Source of the DNA: Clostridia bacterium
Lineage (GTDB): Bacteria; Bacillota; DSM-521; Neomoorellales; SLTJ01
DNA length: 5,945 bases
NCBI GenBank assembly: GCA_014360105.1
Contig: JACIYD010000109.1
Location: 1 to 5,945 of the forward strand
Direction: 5' to 3'
In this document: positions 1 through 5,615 of the stretch, piece after piece
Layout of the letters: every line of letters begins with the position of its first letter
How positions within the stretch are numbered: position 1 is the stretch's first letter
Program-made: the position numbers and the translations under genes
The notes under the pieces: generated by a model
The model's database searches: none
Seen by the model: the letters and a program-made list of their open reading frames with translations, nothing else
Told to the model about the DNA's origin: nothing

Positions 1-10
1 GCGCGAGTTC

Positions 11-46
11 GGCTCACCGCGACGCTCAAGTCTCTCGCTGTGAGCC
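11..46. repeat. Imperfect inverted repeat, role unknown
   Basis: GGCTCAC at 11-17 is the exact reverse complement of GTGAGCC at 40-46. After a one-base mismatch on each side (18/39), GCGA at 19-22 pairs with TCGC at 35-38, leaving a 12-nt loop. Neither strand has a run of T after the stem, so it is not a classic intrinsic terminator. It may be the end of an upstream transcript, an operator, or part of a truncated upstream gene. No partial coding region could be supported in 1-119. Confidence 0.5.
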
Positions 47-91
47 AAAGACCGCCCGACAAAAGTGGGGATACGTCAGGGACTTCCCCGG

Positions 92-120
92 TTGAGCCGC
101 CGGAGGGATTACGGTATAAT
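92..120 (+). promoter_or_regulatory. Sigma-A type promoter of the pgeF operon
   Basis: TTGAGC (92-97, four of six matches to TTGACA) is followed by a 17-bp spacer and a perfect TATAAT (115-120). Transcription should begin near 127. This matters for the next gene: an in-frame TTG at 120 lies inside the -10 box and therefore cannot be the translation start. Confidence 0.72.
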
Positions 121-170
121 TGTGGCCGGTGCCCGCCGCCAAGAGGGGTACGGCCGGGCGTGCTGAAGGA

Positions 171-986
171 ATGGCCGGGTTTGAAATGATAAAAGAAGAC
201 GGGCTGACCTATTTTCTGGTCTCCGGCTGGTACGAGGAAGGCGCTCTGGCGGTTTTTTCCACGCGCCGGGGCGGCCTCAGCGGCGGAAGCTACGCCACGC
301 TCAACCTCAGTTTTCGGGTGGGTGACGAAGCGGCAACGGTTAGGGAGAACCGGCGGCGACTGGCGCGGGCACTGGGCATCCCCGTCGAGCGCTGGGTGGC
401 CGGAGCGCAGGTTCACGGTAGCCGTGTAGCGGAAGTGGGCGAGGCGGAGGCGGGGCAAGGGGCGATGCGAGCCGAAGACGCCATAGCGGCCGCCGACGGC
501 CTGGTGACCCGCCTGCCGCGGCTGGCTTTGGTGGGCCTTTTCGCCGATTGCGTGCCGCTTTTGTTTTTTCGCCGTTTTCCCCCCGCCGTGGCGGTGATCC
601 ATGCGGGCTGGCGTGGCACGGTAGCAGGAATCGCCCAGGCGGCGGTGGACGCACTCTGCTGCGAACCAGGAGCGGGGCCTGCCGACCTTAAGGTGGCCAT
701 CGGACCTTCCATCGGTCCCTGCTGTTATATTGTGGGGGAAGAAGTGGTGGCCGGTCTTAGGGCTTTACTGGGCCCCGAGGTGGAAACGGTGGTCTTTCCG
801 GAGGGGCAGCGCTGGCGTGTGGATCTGGCGCAGGCCAATGTTCTGGCCCTGCGGCGCCGGGGGGTGGCGGCAGAACAGATCTCGCTTTTTTCGCGGTGTA
901 CCGCCTGTCATCCGGAGTGGTTTTACAGCCACCGTCGTGACGGCGGCCGGAGCGGCCGCTTTGCCGCGTTGGTTTCCCTTTTTTGA
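171..986 (+). CDS. pgeF: Peptidoglycan editing factor PgeF (YfiH/YlmD, laccase-domain family)
   Basis: The 271-residue product belongs to the cytoplasmic YfiH/DUF152 family. Known roles of the family are removal of misincorporated serine from UDP-MurNAc peptide precursors (PgeF) and purine-nucleoside phosphorylase/deaminase activity in relatives. Visible hallmarks in order are TRRGG (31-35), QVHG with His82, ADC with Cys127, HAGWRGT with His144, IGPSIGPCCY (178-187) and SHRRDGGRSGR (253-263). His82, Cys127 and His144 are the expected zinc-site trio, and length is normal for the family. The start is the ATG at 171, within the leader of the promoter at 92-120. ATG 186 is an alternative: GAAGGA at 165-170 abuts ATG 171 and lies 15 nt from ATG 186, so neither has ideal spacing. 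It is the first gene of a four-gene run and ends 58 nt before the next start. Confidence 0.93.
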   Translation: MAGFEMIKEDGLTYFLVSGWYEEGALAVFSTRRGGLSGGSYATLNLSFRVGDEAATVRENRRRLARALGIPVERWVAGAQVHGSRVAEVGEAEAGQGAMRAEDAIAAADGLVTRLPRLALVGLFADCVPLLFFRRFPPAVAVIHAGWRGTVAGIAQAAVDALCCEPGAGPADLKVAIGPSIGPCCYIVGEEVVAGLRALLGPEVETVVFPEGQRWRVDLAQANVLALRRRGVAAEQISLFSRCTACHPEWFYSHRRDGGRSGRFAALVSLF

Positions 987-1030
987 AGGCGGTTGCGCTG
1001 ATAGCAAGTATGCGGGAGAGGAAGAAATAC

Positions 1031-1036
1031 GGAGGT
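1031..1036 (+). promoter_or_regulatory. Shine-Dalgarno site fixing the peptidase start
   Basis: GGAGGT at 1031-1036 lies 8 nt before GTG 1045 and 5 nt before the adjacent in-frame TTG 1042. The reading frame stays open far upstream through pgeF in another frame, so this site is the main reason to begin the protein here. Confidence 0.7.
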
Positions 1037-1044
1037 GGGGGTTG

Positions 1045-2040
1045 GTGGGCGGATGGTGGCCCGACCGGCTGTACTTGGAATTACTTTCCTTGTTCCTACT
1101 TTGTTTGGCTTTTCTCGCAATTGGCCGCTGGTGTCAGTATCCTGCCGGACCAAAGGTGGCCGCTTATAGCTTGCTGCGGACGTGGCAGCGGGAAAGGGAA
1201 ATGCGACGTACGGCCGGCTGGCCGTCTTTAAGCGGCGAACATTTCACTTTGCGTTACCAGCCGGGCACGGACCCGCGGATGGCGCAATTGGTGCTGCAGA
1301 CGGCCGAAAGTTACTACCAGCCCGTAAAGGACTACCTGGGCGGGGCAGCGCCGGAAACAATACCCCTGGTCGTCTACCGGAATAGAGAGAGTCTCGGGGC
1401 CGGATTCGGCTGGGGGGCGGAGGAAAGCGCCATGGGGGTGTACTGGGCCGGAGTGATACGTATTCTTTCACCGAGCGATTGGATCGCGGCGCGCCGTCCG
1501 GAGGAGGTCGCCGCCGTTTTTCGCCGTGAAGGCCCGATCGTCCACGAATTGGCCCACCTTTGGGTCGACTATCGCGCCGCCGGCAACTACCCCCGTTGGC
1601 TGACCGAGGGTCTGGCCCAACAGGTAGAGCGGGCGGTGACGGGCTATGTTTTCCCGCCCGCGGCGGCGGAGGCAGAAGGAAAGTGGTTCCCCCTGGCCGA
1701 CCTCGATCGGGATTTCGACAATCTGGGTGACCAGGCCTTGGCCTATCGCCAGTCCCTGCTGCTCCTGGATTACCTCTGCCAGGAATACGGCGCGGCAGCC
1801 CCAGAGGCCTTACTCGAAGCATTGGGACGGGGACGTACCCTCAATCAGGCGGTACGGGACGTAACCGGTAAGACGGTGGCCGCGTTGGAAGCCGGTTTCC
1901 GCACCTGGGCAGCGTACGCGGCCGTCCACCGCGAGGTGGCCGCGGCTAGAGACGAGGGGTCCGGCCGGTACCGCATCGGACGGCAAAACCCCAAGGAGGC
2001 TGTAGAAGATGTTATCACCCGCCCTACAGGAACGCTATAG
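1045..2040 (+). CDS. Membrane-anchored peptidase MA-like zinc metalloprotease
   Basis: This 331-residue protein begins with a hydrophobic segment at about residues 9-27 (LYLELLSLFLLCLAFLAIG), followed by a hydrophilic body, suggesting a signal anchor with the rest outside the membrane. HELAH at 167-171 is a full HExxH zinc motif, and Glu188 in WLTEGLA is placed as the third zinc ligand of gluzincins (17 residues after His171). The arrangement matches the peptidase MA-like family, whose substrates are mostly unknown. GTG 1045 is chosen from its Shine-Dalgarno; TTG 1042 would add one residue. It follows pgeF by 58 nt, and its last 32 nt overlap the next gene, so the two are probably translated from one message. 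The C-terminal tail after about residue 295 is charged and shows no recognisable domain. Proximity to pgeF hints at a cell-envelope role, which is inference. Confidence 0.83.
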   Translation: MGGWWPDRLYLELLSLFLLCLAFLAIGRWCQYPAGPKVAAYSLLRTWQREREMRRTAGWPSLSGEHFTLRYQPGTDPRMAQLVLQTAESYYQPVKDYLGGAAPETIPLVVYRNRESLGAGFGWGAEESAMGVYWAGVIRILSPSDWIAARRPEEVAAVFRREGPIVHELAHLWVDYRAAGNYPRWLTEGLAQQVERAVTGYVFPPAAAEAEGKWFPLADLDRDFDNLGDQALAYRQSLLLLDYLCQEYGAAAPEALLEALGRGRTLNQAVRDVTGKTVAALEAGFRTWAAYAAVHREVAAARDEGSGRYRIGRQNPKEAVEDVITRPTGTL

Positions 2041-2764
2041 TCGCCAACTCCTTTTGGCCGAGGTGGGCGAGGCCGGTCAGGAAAAGCTGGCGCGGGCGCG
2101 CGTGCTCATCGTTGGTTGCGGCGGCCTTGGGTCGCCTGCTGCCTTTTATCTGGCGGCGGCGGGAATCGGTAGGCTCGGGCTGGTAGACCGCGACGTGGTC
2201 GAGCTCTCCAATCTTCAGCGGCAAGTGCTTCACCAAGTCGCCCGTCTGGGTGTGCCCAAGACGGAGAGTGCACGCCAGACCTTGCAGGCCTTGAACCCGC
2301 ACGTGGCCATCGATACCTACCCGCTGGGGCTCACCGCGGCCAACGTGGCGGAAATCGTCGGCGCCTACGAGGTAGTGGTGGACGCGGTCGATAACTTCGA
2401 GACCCGTTATCTGGTAAACGACGCCTGTGTCGCCGCCGGCAAACCGCTGGTAGAGGCGGGGGTACTGCGCTGGGACGGGATGTTGACGACCATCATTCCT
2501 GGCCGCGGACCGTGCTACCGCTGCCTCTTTCCTACGCCGCCTCCTCCGGGTACGGTTCCTACAACGGCCGAGGTGGGTCTGATGGGCACCATCCCGGGAG
2601 TAATGGGGGTGCTCCAGGCCAACGAAGTCTTGAAACTTATTCTGGGAGTGGGCGAGCCTTTAGTGGGCCGGCTCCTGTTGTTTGATGGCTTGCGCGGTTC
2701 TTTCCAGGAAGTAGTGATCAAACGCAATCCCACCTGCCCCGTATGTGTTAACAAAAATTGCTAG
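2009..2764 (+). CDS. E1-like HesA/MoeB/ThiF family adenylyltransferase
   Basis: The 251-residue product is a complete E1-like enzyme of the type that adenylates the C-terminal Gly-Gly of a small sulfur carrier (MoaD, ThiS or similar). It shows the GxGGLG nucleotide loop (36-41), DRDVVELSNLQRQ (60-72) with Asn68 and Arg71, Lys84, and Asp128 in DAVDNFETR: the ATP-binding and catalytic set known from MoeB. Zinc cysteines are C169xxC172 and C243xxC246. The position that is Cys in E. coli ThiF (184) and MoeB (187) is Thr186 here, in PTTAEVG. AAGGAGG at 1993-1999 is 9 nt before the ATG, inside the preceding gene. MoeB versus ThiF cannot be decided: no moaD or thiS is in view, and thiazole here is made by Thi4, which needs no ThiF. 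A molybdenum/tungsten cofactor or other sulfur-carrier role is therefore more likely. Confidence 0.92.
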   Translation: MLSPALQERYSRQLLLAEVGEAGQEKLARARVLIVGCGGLGSPAAFYLAAAGIGRLGLVDRDVVELSNLQRQVLHQVARLGVPKTESARQTLQALNPHVAIDTYPLGLTAANVAEIVGAYEVVVDAVDNFETRYLVNDACVAAGKPLVEAGVLRWDGMLTTIIPGRGPCYRCLFPTPPPPGTVPTTAEVGLMGTIPGVMGVLQANEVLKLILGVGEPLVGRLLLFDGLRGSFQEVVIKRNPTCPVCVNKNC

Positions 2765-2816
2765 CTATACTTTCTCCTTCACCAATGCAACTTAAAGGTG
2801 TGAGCCTTGAAAACAT

Positions 2817-2823
2817 GGGAGGT
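2817..2823 (+). promoter_or_regulatory. Shine-Dalgarno site fixing the CBM gene start
   Basis: GGGAGGT at 2817-2823 lies 7 nt before GTG 2831. An in-frame TTG at 2807 has a weaker AAAGGTG (2795-2801) upstream and would add eight residues. The stronger site and the usual position of the domain favour GTG 2831. Confidence 0.65.
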
Positions 2824-2830
2824 GAAGGAC

Positions 2831-3121
2831 GTGAACGATCCGCGCATCGCCGTTGAGCCCGTCCCGGTACGCAAGGGGCAGTACGTGAGCATTAGCTACA
2901 AGGGTTTGCTGGTCAACAGCGGCGCCGATAACGTTTGGCTGCATTATGGCTTCGATAACTGGAGGAATGTTGGCACCACGGCCATGGCCTGGCAACCCGA
3001 CGGCTCCTGCCGCGCAAGCATCCTGGTTCAGGGTGACCGGGAAGTTGACTTCTGCTTCAAGGACAGCGCCAATAACTGGGACAACAACAGCGGCATGAAC
3101 TGGAAGATCGACATTCTTTAA
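2831..3121 (+). CDS. Stand-alone CBM25-like carbohydrate-binding protein
   Basis: The 96-residue product consists of a single beta-rich module resembling starch-binding family CBM25. Supporting motifs are YKGLL (23-27), VWLHYGFDNW (35-44), a central W54 and the terminal FKDSANNWDNNSG (76-88). CBM25 members typically have an aromatic-rich GxxxW segment and a closing F-NDG-x-WDNN-G pattern, so aromatic residues such as Trp36, Trp44, Trp83 and Trp91 are candidate sugar-stacking positions. There is no signal peptide, membrane segment, linker or catalytic domain, so it is predicted to be cytoplasmic. That is odd for a module usually appended to secreted amylases. It could bind intracellular glycogen, or have been co-opted for another ligand. 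It lies 66 nt after the E1-like gene with no convincing promoter between them, and an intrinsic terminator follows 49 nt after its stop. Confidence 0.85.
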   Translation: MNDPRIAVEPVPVRKGQYVSISYKGLLVNSGADNVWLHYGFDNWRNVGTTAMAWQPDGSCRASILVQGDREVDFCFKDSANNWDNNSGMNWKIDIL

Positions 3122-3170
3122 AGCAGAACCGGGCAGCCGTGGGGGAACCAGGGCAGGGCGCTAGAGCCAA

Positions 3171-3198
3171 AGAGGGGCCTTTTGGCCTCTCTTTTTTT
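3171..3198 (+). terminator. Intrinsic terminator after the four-gene unit
   Basis: AGAGGGGCC (3171-3179) pairs with GGCCTCTCT (3184-3192) as a 9-bp stem with one G-U wobble and a TTTT loop, followed by an unbroken T run to 3198. This is a textbook Rho-independent terminator that ends the pgeF-to-CBM transcript. Confidence 0.9.
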
Positions 3199-3224
3199 GT
3201 TCGCCGCGCCTACCGGCCGCCGTT

Positions 3225-3235
3225 TATAGTAAAAT
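3225..3235 (+). promoter_or_regulatory. Candidate -10 region for the HIT gene
   Basis: TATAGT (3225-3230), overlapping TAAAAT (3230-3235), is the only AT-rich stretch between the upstream terminator and the HIT gene. No good -35 hexamer is found at 16-18 bp, because that region is GC-rich. A promoter is expected here because the gene follows a strong terminator; the exact element is uncertain. Confidence 0.4.
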
Positions 3236-3286
3236 GAAGATTGCCGGATGAAAGTCGAGCACCGCATGCTGGAGGAGGGTTGAAAG

Positions 3287-3778
3287 ATGCGGCAGTTGTG
3301 GGCGCCCTGGCGGGGGGAGTACGTCGGCAAAGAGCAGCCCCCCGGCTGCATTCTGTGCGAGAAACCGCGTGCGCTAGACGACGCGACCAACTACATCGTG
3401 GCCCGAGGGCAGTTCGTGTTCGCGCTCTTGAACCTCTATCCCTACAACAACGGCCATGTAATGCTGGCTCCTTACCGCCATGTAGGTGAAATGGAGGAGC
3501 TTGTCCCGGAGGAATGGACGGAGTTTTCTCTCTTTCTCCCCCGGCTGATCCGCGCCTTGAAGCTTTCTCACCGGCCGCACGGCTTTAACATTGGTCTTAA
3601 TTTGGGCCGGGTGGCCGGAGCGGGCATTCCGGGACACCTGCACTGGCACGTCGTACCGCGGTGGGAAGGGGATACGAACTTCATGCCCGTGGTCGGGGAG
3701 ACGCGGGTCCTGCCGGAATCCCTCGAAACGACCTTGGCCAAGCTGCGGGCCGCCTGGGAGCAGACGGCGGCTACATAA
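3287..3778 (+). CDS. HIT family protein (Ap4A phosphorylase / ATP adenylyltransferase-like)
   Basis: The 163-residue product is a cytoplasmic histidine-triad protein. The active-site triad is H117-L-H119-W-H121 (GHLHWHVVPRW), where the central histidine forms the nucleotidyl intermediate in this superfamily. The N-terminal LWAPWR (4-9), the C21xxC24 pair and NNGHVML (54-60) match the bacterial and mycobacterial branch usually labelled ATP adenylyltransferase or AP4A phosphorylase-like. These enzymes act on dinucleoside polyphosphates or nucleoside phosphoramidates; the true substrate here is unknown. GGAGGAGGG (3271-3279) lies close upstream of ATG 3287 and gives a firm start. The gene sits between a terminator and the thiamin promoter, which begins only 5 nt after its stop codon, with no terminator between, so its transcript may read into the riboswitch. 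Confidence 0.93.
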   Translation: MRQLWAPWRGEYVGKEQPPGCILCEKPRALDDATNYIVARGQFVFALLNLYPYNNGHVMLAPYRHVGEMEELVPEEWTEFSLFLPRLIRALKLSHRPHGFNIGLNLGRVAGAGIPGHLHWHVVPRWEGDTNFMPVVGETRVLPESLETTLAKLRAAWEQTAAT

Positions 3779-3782
3779 GGGC

Positions 3783-3811
3783 TTTACATCTATGGCGAGC
3801 GATGCTACAAT
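3783..3811 (+). promoter_or_regulatory. Sigma-A type promoter of the thiamin riboswitch unit
   Basis: TTTACA (3783-3788, five of six) and TACAAT (3806-3811, five of six) are separated by exactly 17 bp. The expected start near 3818 falls just before the riboswitch P1 stem, as is usual for TPP leaders. The -35 box begins 5 nt after the HIT stop codon. Confidence 0.82.
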
Positions 3812-3819
3812 GTTGCCGA

Positions 3820-3911
3820 AACCGCTGGGGGAGCCCGGTAAGGGCTGAGAAAGTGCCGGCGCACTGACCCCTGGAACCTGACCTGGGTAATGCCAGCGTA
3901 GGGAAGGCGGC
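3820..3911 (+). promoter_or_regulatory. TPP riboswitch aptamer (THI element)
   Basis: The aptamer carries the conserved TPP-sensing cores: GGGGGAGCCC, then GGGCTGAGA at 3842-3850, and AACCTGACCTGG...TAATGCCAGCGTAGGGAA ending at 3905. P1 is CCGCT (3822-3826) with GGCGG (3906-3910), including one G-U pair. P2 is AGCCC (3832-3836) with GGGCT (3842-3846). An optional P3 extension GTGC/GCAC lies at 3853-3864. The RNA binds thiamin pyrophosphate and is expected to repress the genes below. It lies directly downstream of its own promoter and is followed by a terminator hairpin, indicating transcriptional control. Confidence 0.97.
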
Positions 3912-3914
3912 ACC

Positions 3915-3953
3915 TTGCGACCGCTCTCTACCGGGAGCGGCCAATCTTTTTTT
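3915..3953 (+). terminator. Riboswitch expression-platform terminator
   Basis: CCGCTCTC (3921-3928) pairs with GGGAGCGG (3933-3940) around a TACC loop; TTG (3915-3917) can pair with CAA (3942-3944) to extend the base. T residues follow at 3947-3953. It lies before the Shine-Dalgarno of thi4. Its left arm begins with CCGCT, the same sequence as the 5' strand of P1, so GGCGG at 3906-3910 could instead pair with 3921-3925 and break the terminator when TPP is absent. Confidence 0.8.
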
Positions 3954-3970
3954 GAGGGGGAGGGGCGAAG

Positions 3971-4759
3971 ATGCCCATTTTCGAAGCGGTTAGCGAGAAG
4001 GACGTCACCCGGGCGATCGTCGGTGGTTTCCTCCAACAGTTTAGCGAATACGCCGAAAGCGACGTGATCATTGTCGGCGCCGGACCCAGTGGCCTGATGG
4101 CTGGCCGCGAACTGGCGCAACAAGGTTACAAAGTATTGTTGGTTGAGCGCAACAACTACCTGGGTGGCGGTTTCTGGATCGGCGGTTACTTGATGAACAA
4201 GGTGACCTTGCGCGCACCGGCGCACCGCTTGTTGGACGAATTGGGCGTGCCTTATCAAGAGGCGGTGCGCGGCCTTTACGTTGCCGACGGGCCCCACGCG
4301 TGTTCCAAGCTCATCGGCGCGGCCTGTGACGCGGGGGTGAAGGTGGCGAACATGACCTCCTTCGACGACGTTGTGGTGCGGGAAAACGGCCGTATCAGCG
4401 GCGTGGTCATCAACTGGACGCCGGTCAACGCCCTGCCGCGGGAGATCACCTGTGTTGACCCGGTAGCTTTGGAAGCGAGGGTGGTCATCGACGCTACCGG
4501 TCATGATGCGTTTGTGGTGAAGAAGGCAGAAGAACGGGGCATGATCAAGACCGTCGGCTTCGGCGCCATGTGGGTCGACCGCTCGGAAGACCTCATTGTG
4601 GAACATACGGGCGAGGTCCTGCCCGGGCTGGTCGTTTGCGGCATGGCCGTCTCGACTACTTACGGTCTGCCGCGGATGGGCCCCACCTTCGGCGCCATGC
4701 TCCTTTCCGGGCAGCGGGCGGCGGTCGTGGTACGGGAGGCGCTGGCCAAGGCGGCATGA
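3971..4759 (+). CDS. thi4: Thi4-type thiazole synthase (ADP-thiazole / thiazole biosynthesis protein)
   Basis: The 262-residue flavoprotein-fold enzyme makes the thiazole half of thiamin, as ADP-thiazole carboxylate, from NAD, glycine and a sulfur source. Motifs are the dinucleotide-binding VGAGPSG (35-41), [11 protein letters not shown] (57-67), DATGHDA, and a C-terminal [20 protein letters not shown] block typical of THI4 proteins. Cys161 in TCVDP aligns with the suicidal sulfur-donor cysteine of plant and fungal THI4 (SCMDP in plants), where methanogen Thi4 has His and uses sulfide. Many annotations of such proteins say sulfide-dependent, so the mechanism here is open. GGAGG at 3959-3963 is 7 nt before the ATG. 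Expression is under the upstream TPP riboswitch, and the stop overlaps the next start as ATGA, implying translational coupling. The hydroxymethylpyrimidine genes are not in view. Confidence 0.95.
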   Translation: MPIFEAVSEKDVTRAIVGGFLQQFSEYAESDVIIVGAGPSGLMAGRELAQQGYKVLLVERNNYLGGGFWIGGYLMNKVTLRAPAHRLLDELGVPYQEAVRGLYVADGPHACSKLIGAACDAGVKVANMTSFDDVVVRENGRISGVVINWTPVNALPREITCVDPVALEARVVIDATGHDAFVVKKAEERGMIKTVGFGAMWVDRSEDLIVEHTGEVLPGLVVCGMAVSTTYGLPRMGPTFGAMLLSGQRAAVVVREALAKAA

Positions 4760-5565
4760 AGATTTTGCTCTACGCCGAGCCCCGGGTGCCAAACCTTAAT
4801 GCCAAAGAACTGGCCGCTTATCTGGCCGACCTCTGCTCCTGGGCTACGGTAGAGCTGCGGGAGGAATTTACCGCCTTCTGGCTCGGCCGCCTGAGCGAAG
4901 CGGAACAGGACAGGGCTGTGGCGCGGCTGGCCATGGCCTGGGCCGAAGCCAGGCTGGGGCCGGCCGGCCGGCGGGAAACGCCGCCGCTTCCCATGGAAGT
5001 GCGCTATGAGGAGAAACGCCTGCTTGACCCGACGAGCAGCGCCATGGGCCTGCTCTATGACGGCCTGGCGGTGATGGCGGCGCTGCGCGAATTGATTGCC
5101 GCGGGGGAACGTACCCGGCAGCACCTGCACTTGGTGCTGACGAATCAGCTTCTGGCGACGCCCGACCCGGGCGGGCGCTACCACTGTCGCGTGGCCCTTT
5201 TTGGTTATCCCTGCCTTCTTTCCGCCTCGGGCGCGGTGGAGGGACCGGCCAAGCCGCGCGCCTATTATCTGGCGAAGCAGCAGGCACGGCTTTCCGGGAT
5301 CGTCGCCGCGGAACTGGCCGCCTACGGCGCGGTGGACGCGCAGGCGTACCTGGACTACGGCGATGCGCGCCTCACCGCAGTACTCAAAGGTTACGCCGCC
5401 CAGGCGGTGGCGTATCATTTGACCGGCGAGCCTTTTTGCGCCGACCGCGGCTGTCGCCTTTTCAATGCTCATTGGCAGGAAGAGATGCTTTTCGCCCAGC
5501 TTACCTCCCCTTACGAGTTCTGCCCGACCCATCAGGAATTCTTTTGTCGTGGCAGCCTCTCATGA
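4756..5565 (+). CDS. Archaemetzincin-like protein (DUF6775-like) coupled to thi4
   Basis: The 269-residue product has no membrane segment or signal peptide. Its ATG at 4756 overlaps the thi4 stop (ATGA), so it shares the TPP-riboswitch transcript. The C-terminal third reads H221xxG224xxF227C228x4C233, then 22 residues, then C256xxH259. This follows the archaemetzincin layout HExxHxxGxxHCx4C ... CxxC, but the first His-Glu are Ala217-Val218, the third His is Phe227 and the last Cys is His. The structural metal site could be intact while the protease site is lost. An [12 protein letters not shown] segment (141-152) and the following [10 protein letters not shown] (159-168) resemble, from memory, an uncharacterised archaeal/bacterial family described as a putative metallopeptidase (DUF6775). 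That family name is recalled, not searched. A role in thiazole formation, metal delivery or Thi4 maintenance is inference from context. Confidence 0.8.
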   Translation: MKILLYAEPRVPNLNAKELAAYLADLCSWATVELREEFTAFWLGRLSEAEQDRAVARLAMAWAEARLGPAGRRETPPLPMEVRYEEKRLLDPTSSAMGLLYDGLAVMAALRELIAAGERTRQHLHLVLTNQLLATPDPGGRYHCRVALFGYPCLLSASGAVEGPAKPRAYYLAKQQARLSGIVAAELAAYGAVDAQAYLDYGDARLTAVLKGYAAQAVAYHLTGEPFCADRGCRLFNAHWQEEMLFAQLTSPYEFCPTHQEFFCRGSLS

Positions 5566-5572
5566 AAGACTC

Positions 5573-5614
5573 GGGCCCTGGCCGCGCACCACCGCGCCGT
5601 CCAGGGCCCTTTTT
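5573..5614 (+). terminator. Intrinsic terminator of the thi4 unit
   Basis: GGGCCCTGG (5573-5581) pairs perfectly with CCAGGGCCC (5601-5609), followed by five T (5610-5614). The 19-nt loop contains a smaller GCGC/GCGC pairing. The stop of the upstream gene is 7 nt before the stem. The minus-strand gene ends at 5616, so the hairpin also lies just past that gene, but the minus side lacks a T run and would terminate poorly. Confidence 0.85.
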
Positions 5615-5615
5615 G

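Noticed and set aside
1..119. A partial upstream coding region (two plus-strand frames stay open for some distance)
   Set aside because: No recognisable protein motif is present, one frame runs on through the promoter, and GC-rich sequence leaves frames open by chance.
120..170. An N-terminal extension of PgeF from TTG 120
   Set aside because: The TTG overlaps the -10 TATAAT at 115-120, so it would not be in the message; the extra residues also precede the conserved family start.
730..1044. A 105-codon upstream extension of the peptidase into pgeF
   Set aside because: It would overlap pgeF in another frame, has a Trp/Arg-rich shadow composition, and the Shine-Dalgarno at 1031-1036 supports a start at 1045.
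2009..2764. Calling the E1-like enzyme ThiF of a thiamin pathway because Thi4 is nearby
   Set aside because: It lacks the ThiF cysteine, is in a separate transcription unit without a riboswitch, and Thi4 does not need ThiF/ThiS.
2748..2771. Possible promoter TTAACA ... TATACT before the CBM gene
   Set aside because: The spacer is only 12 bp and no other -35 is suitable, so co-transcription with the upstream genes is simpler.
3374..4792. A 472-codon open frame on the minus strand spanning the HIT gene, riboswitch and thi4
   Set aside because: It is antisense to two clearly recognised genes and a TPP riboswitch, has Arg/His/Pro/Gly-rich composition typical of GC-rich antisense frames, and shows no recognisable domain.
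4660..5532. A 290-codon open frame on the minus strand over the gene downstream of thi4
   Set aside because: It lies opposite a gene with a clear start overlap, Cys/His motif and terminator; the antisense product has no recognisable motif.
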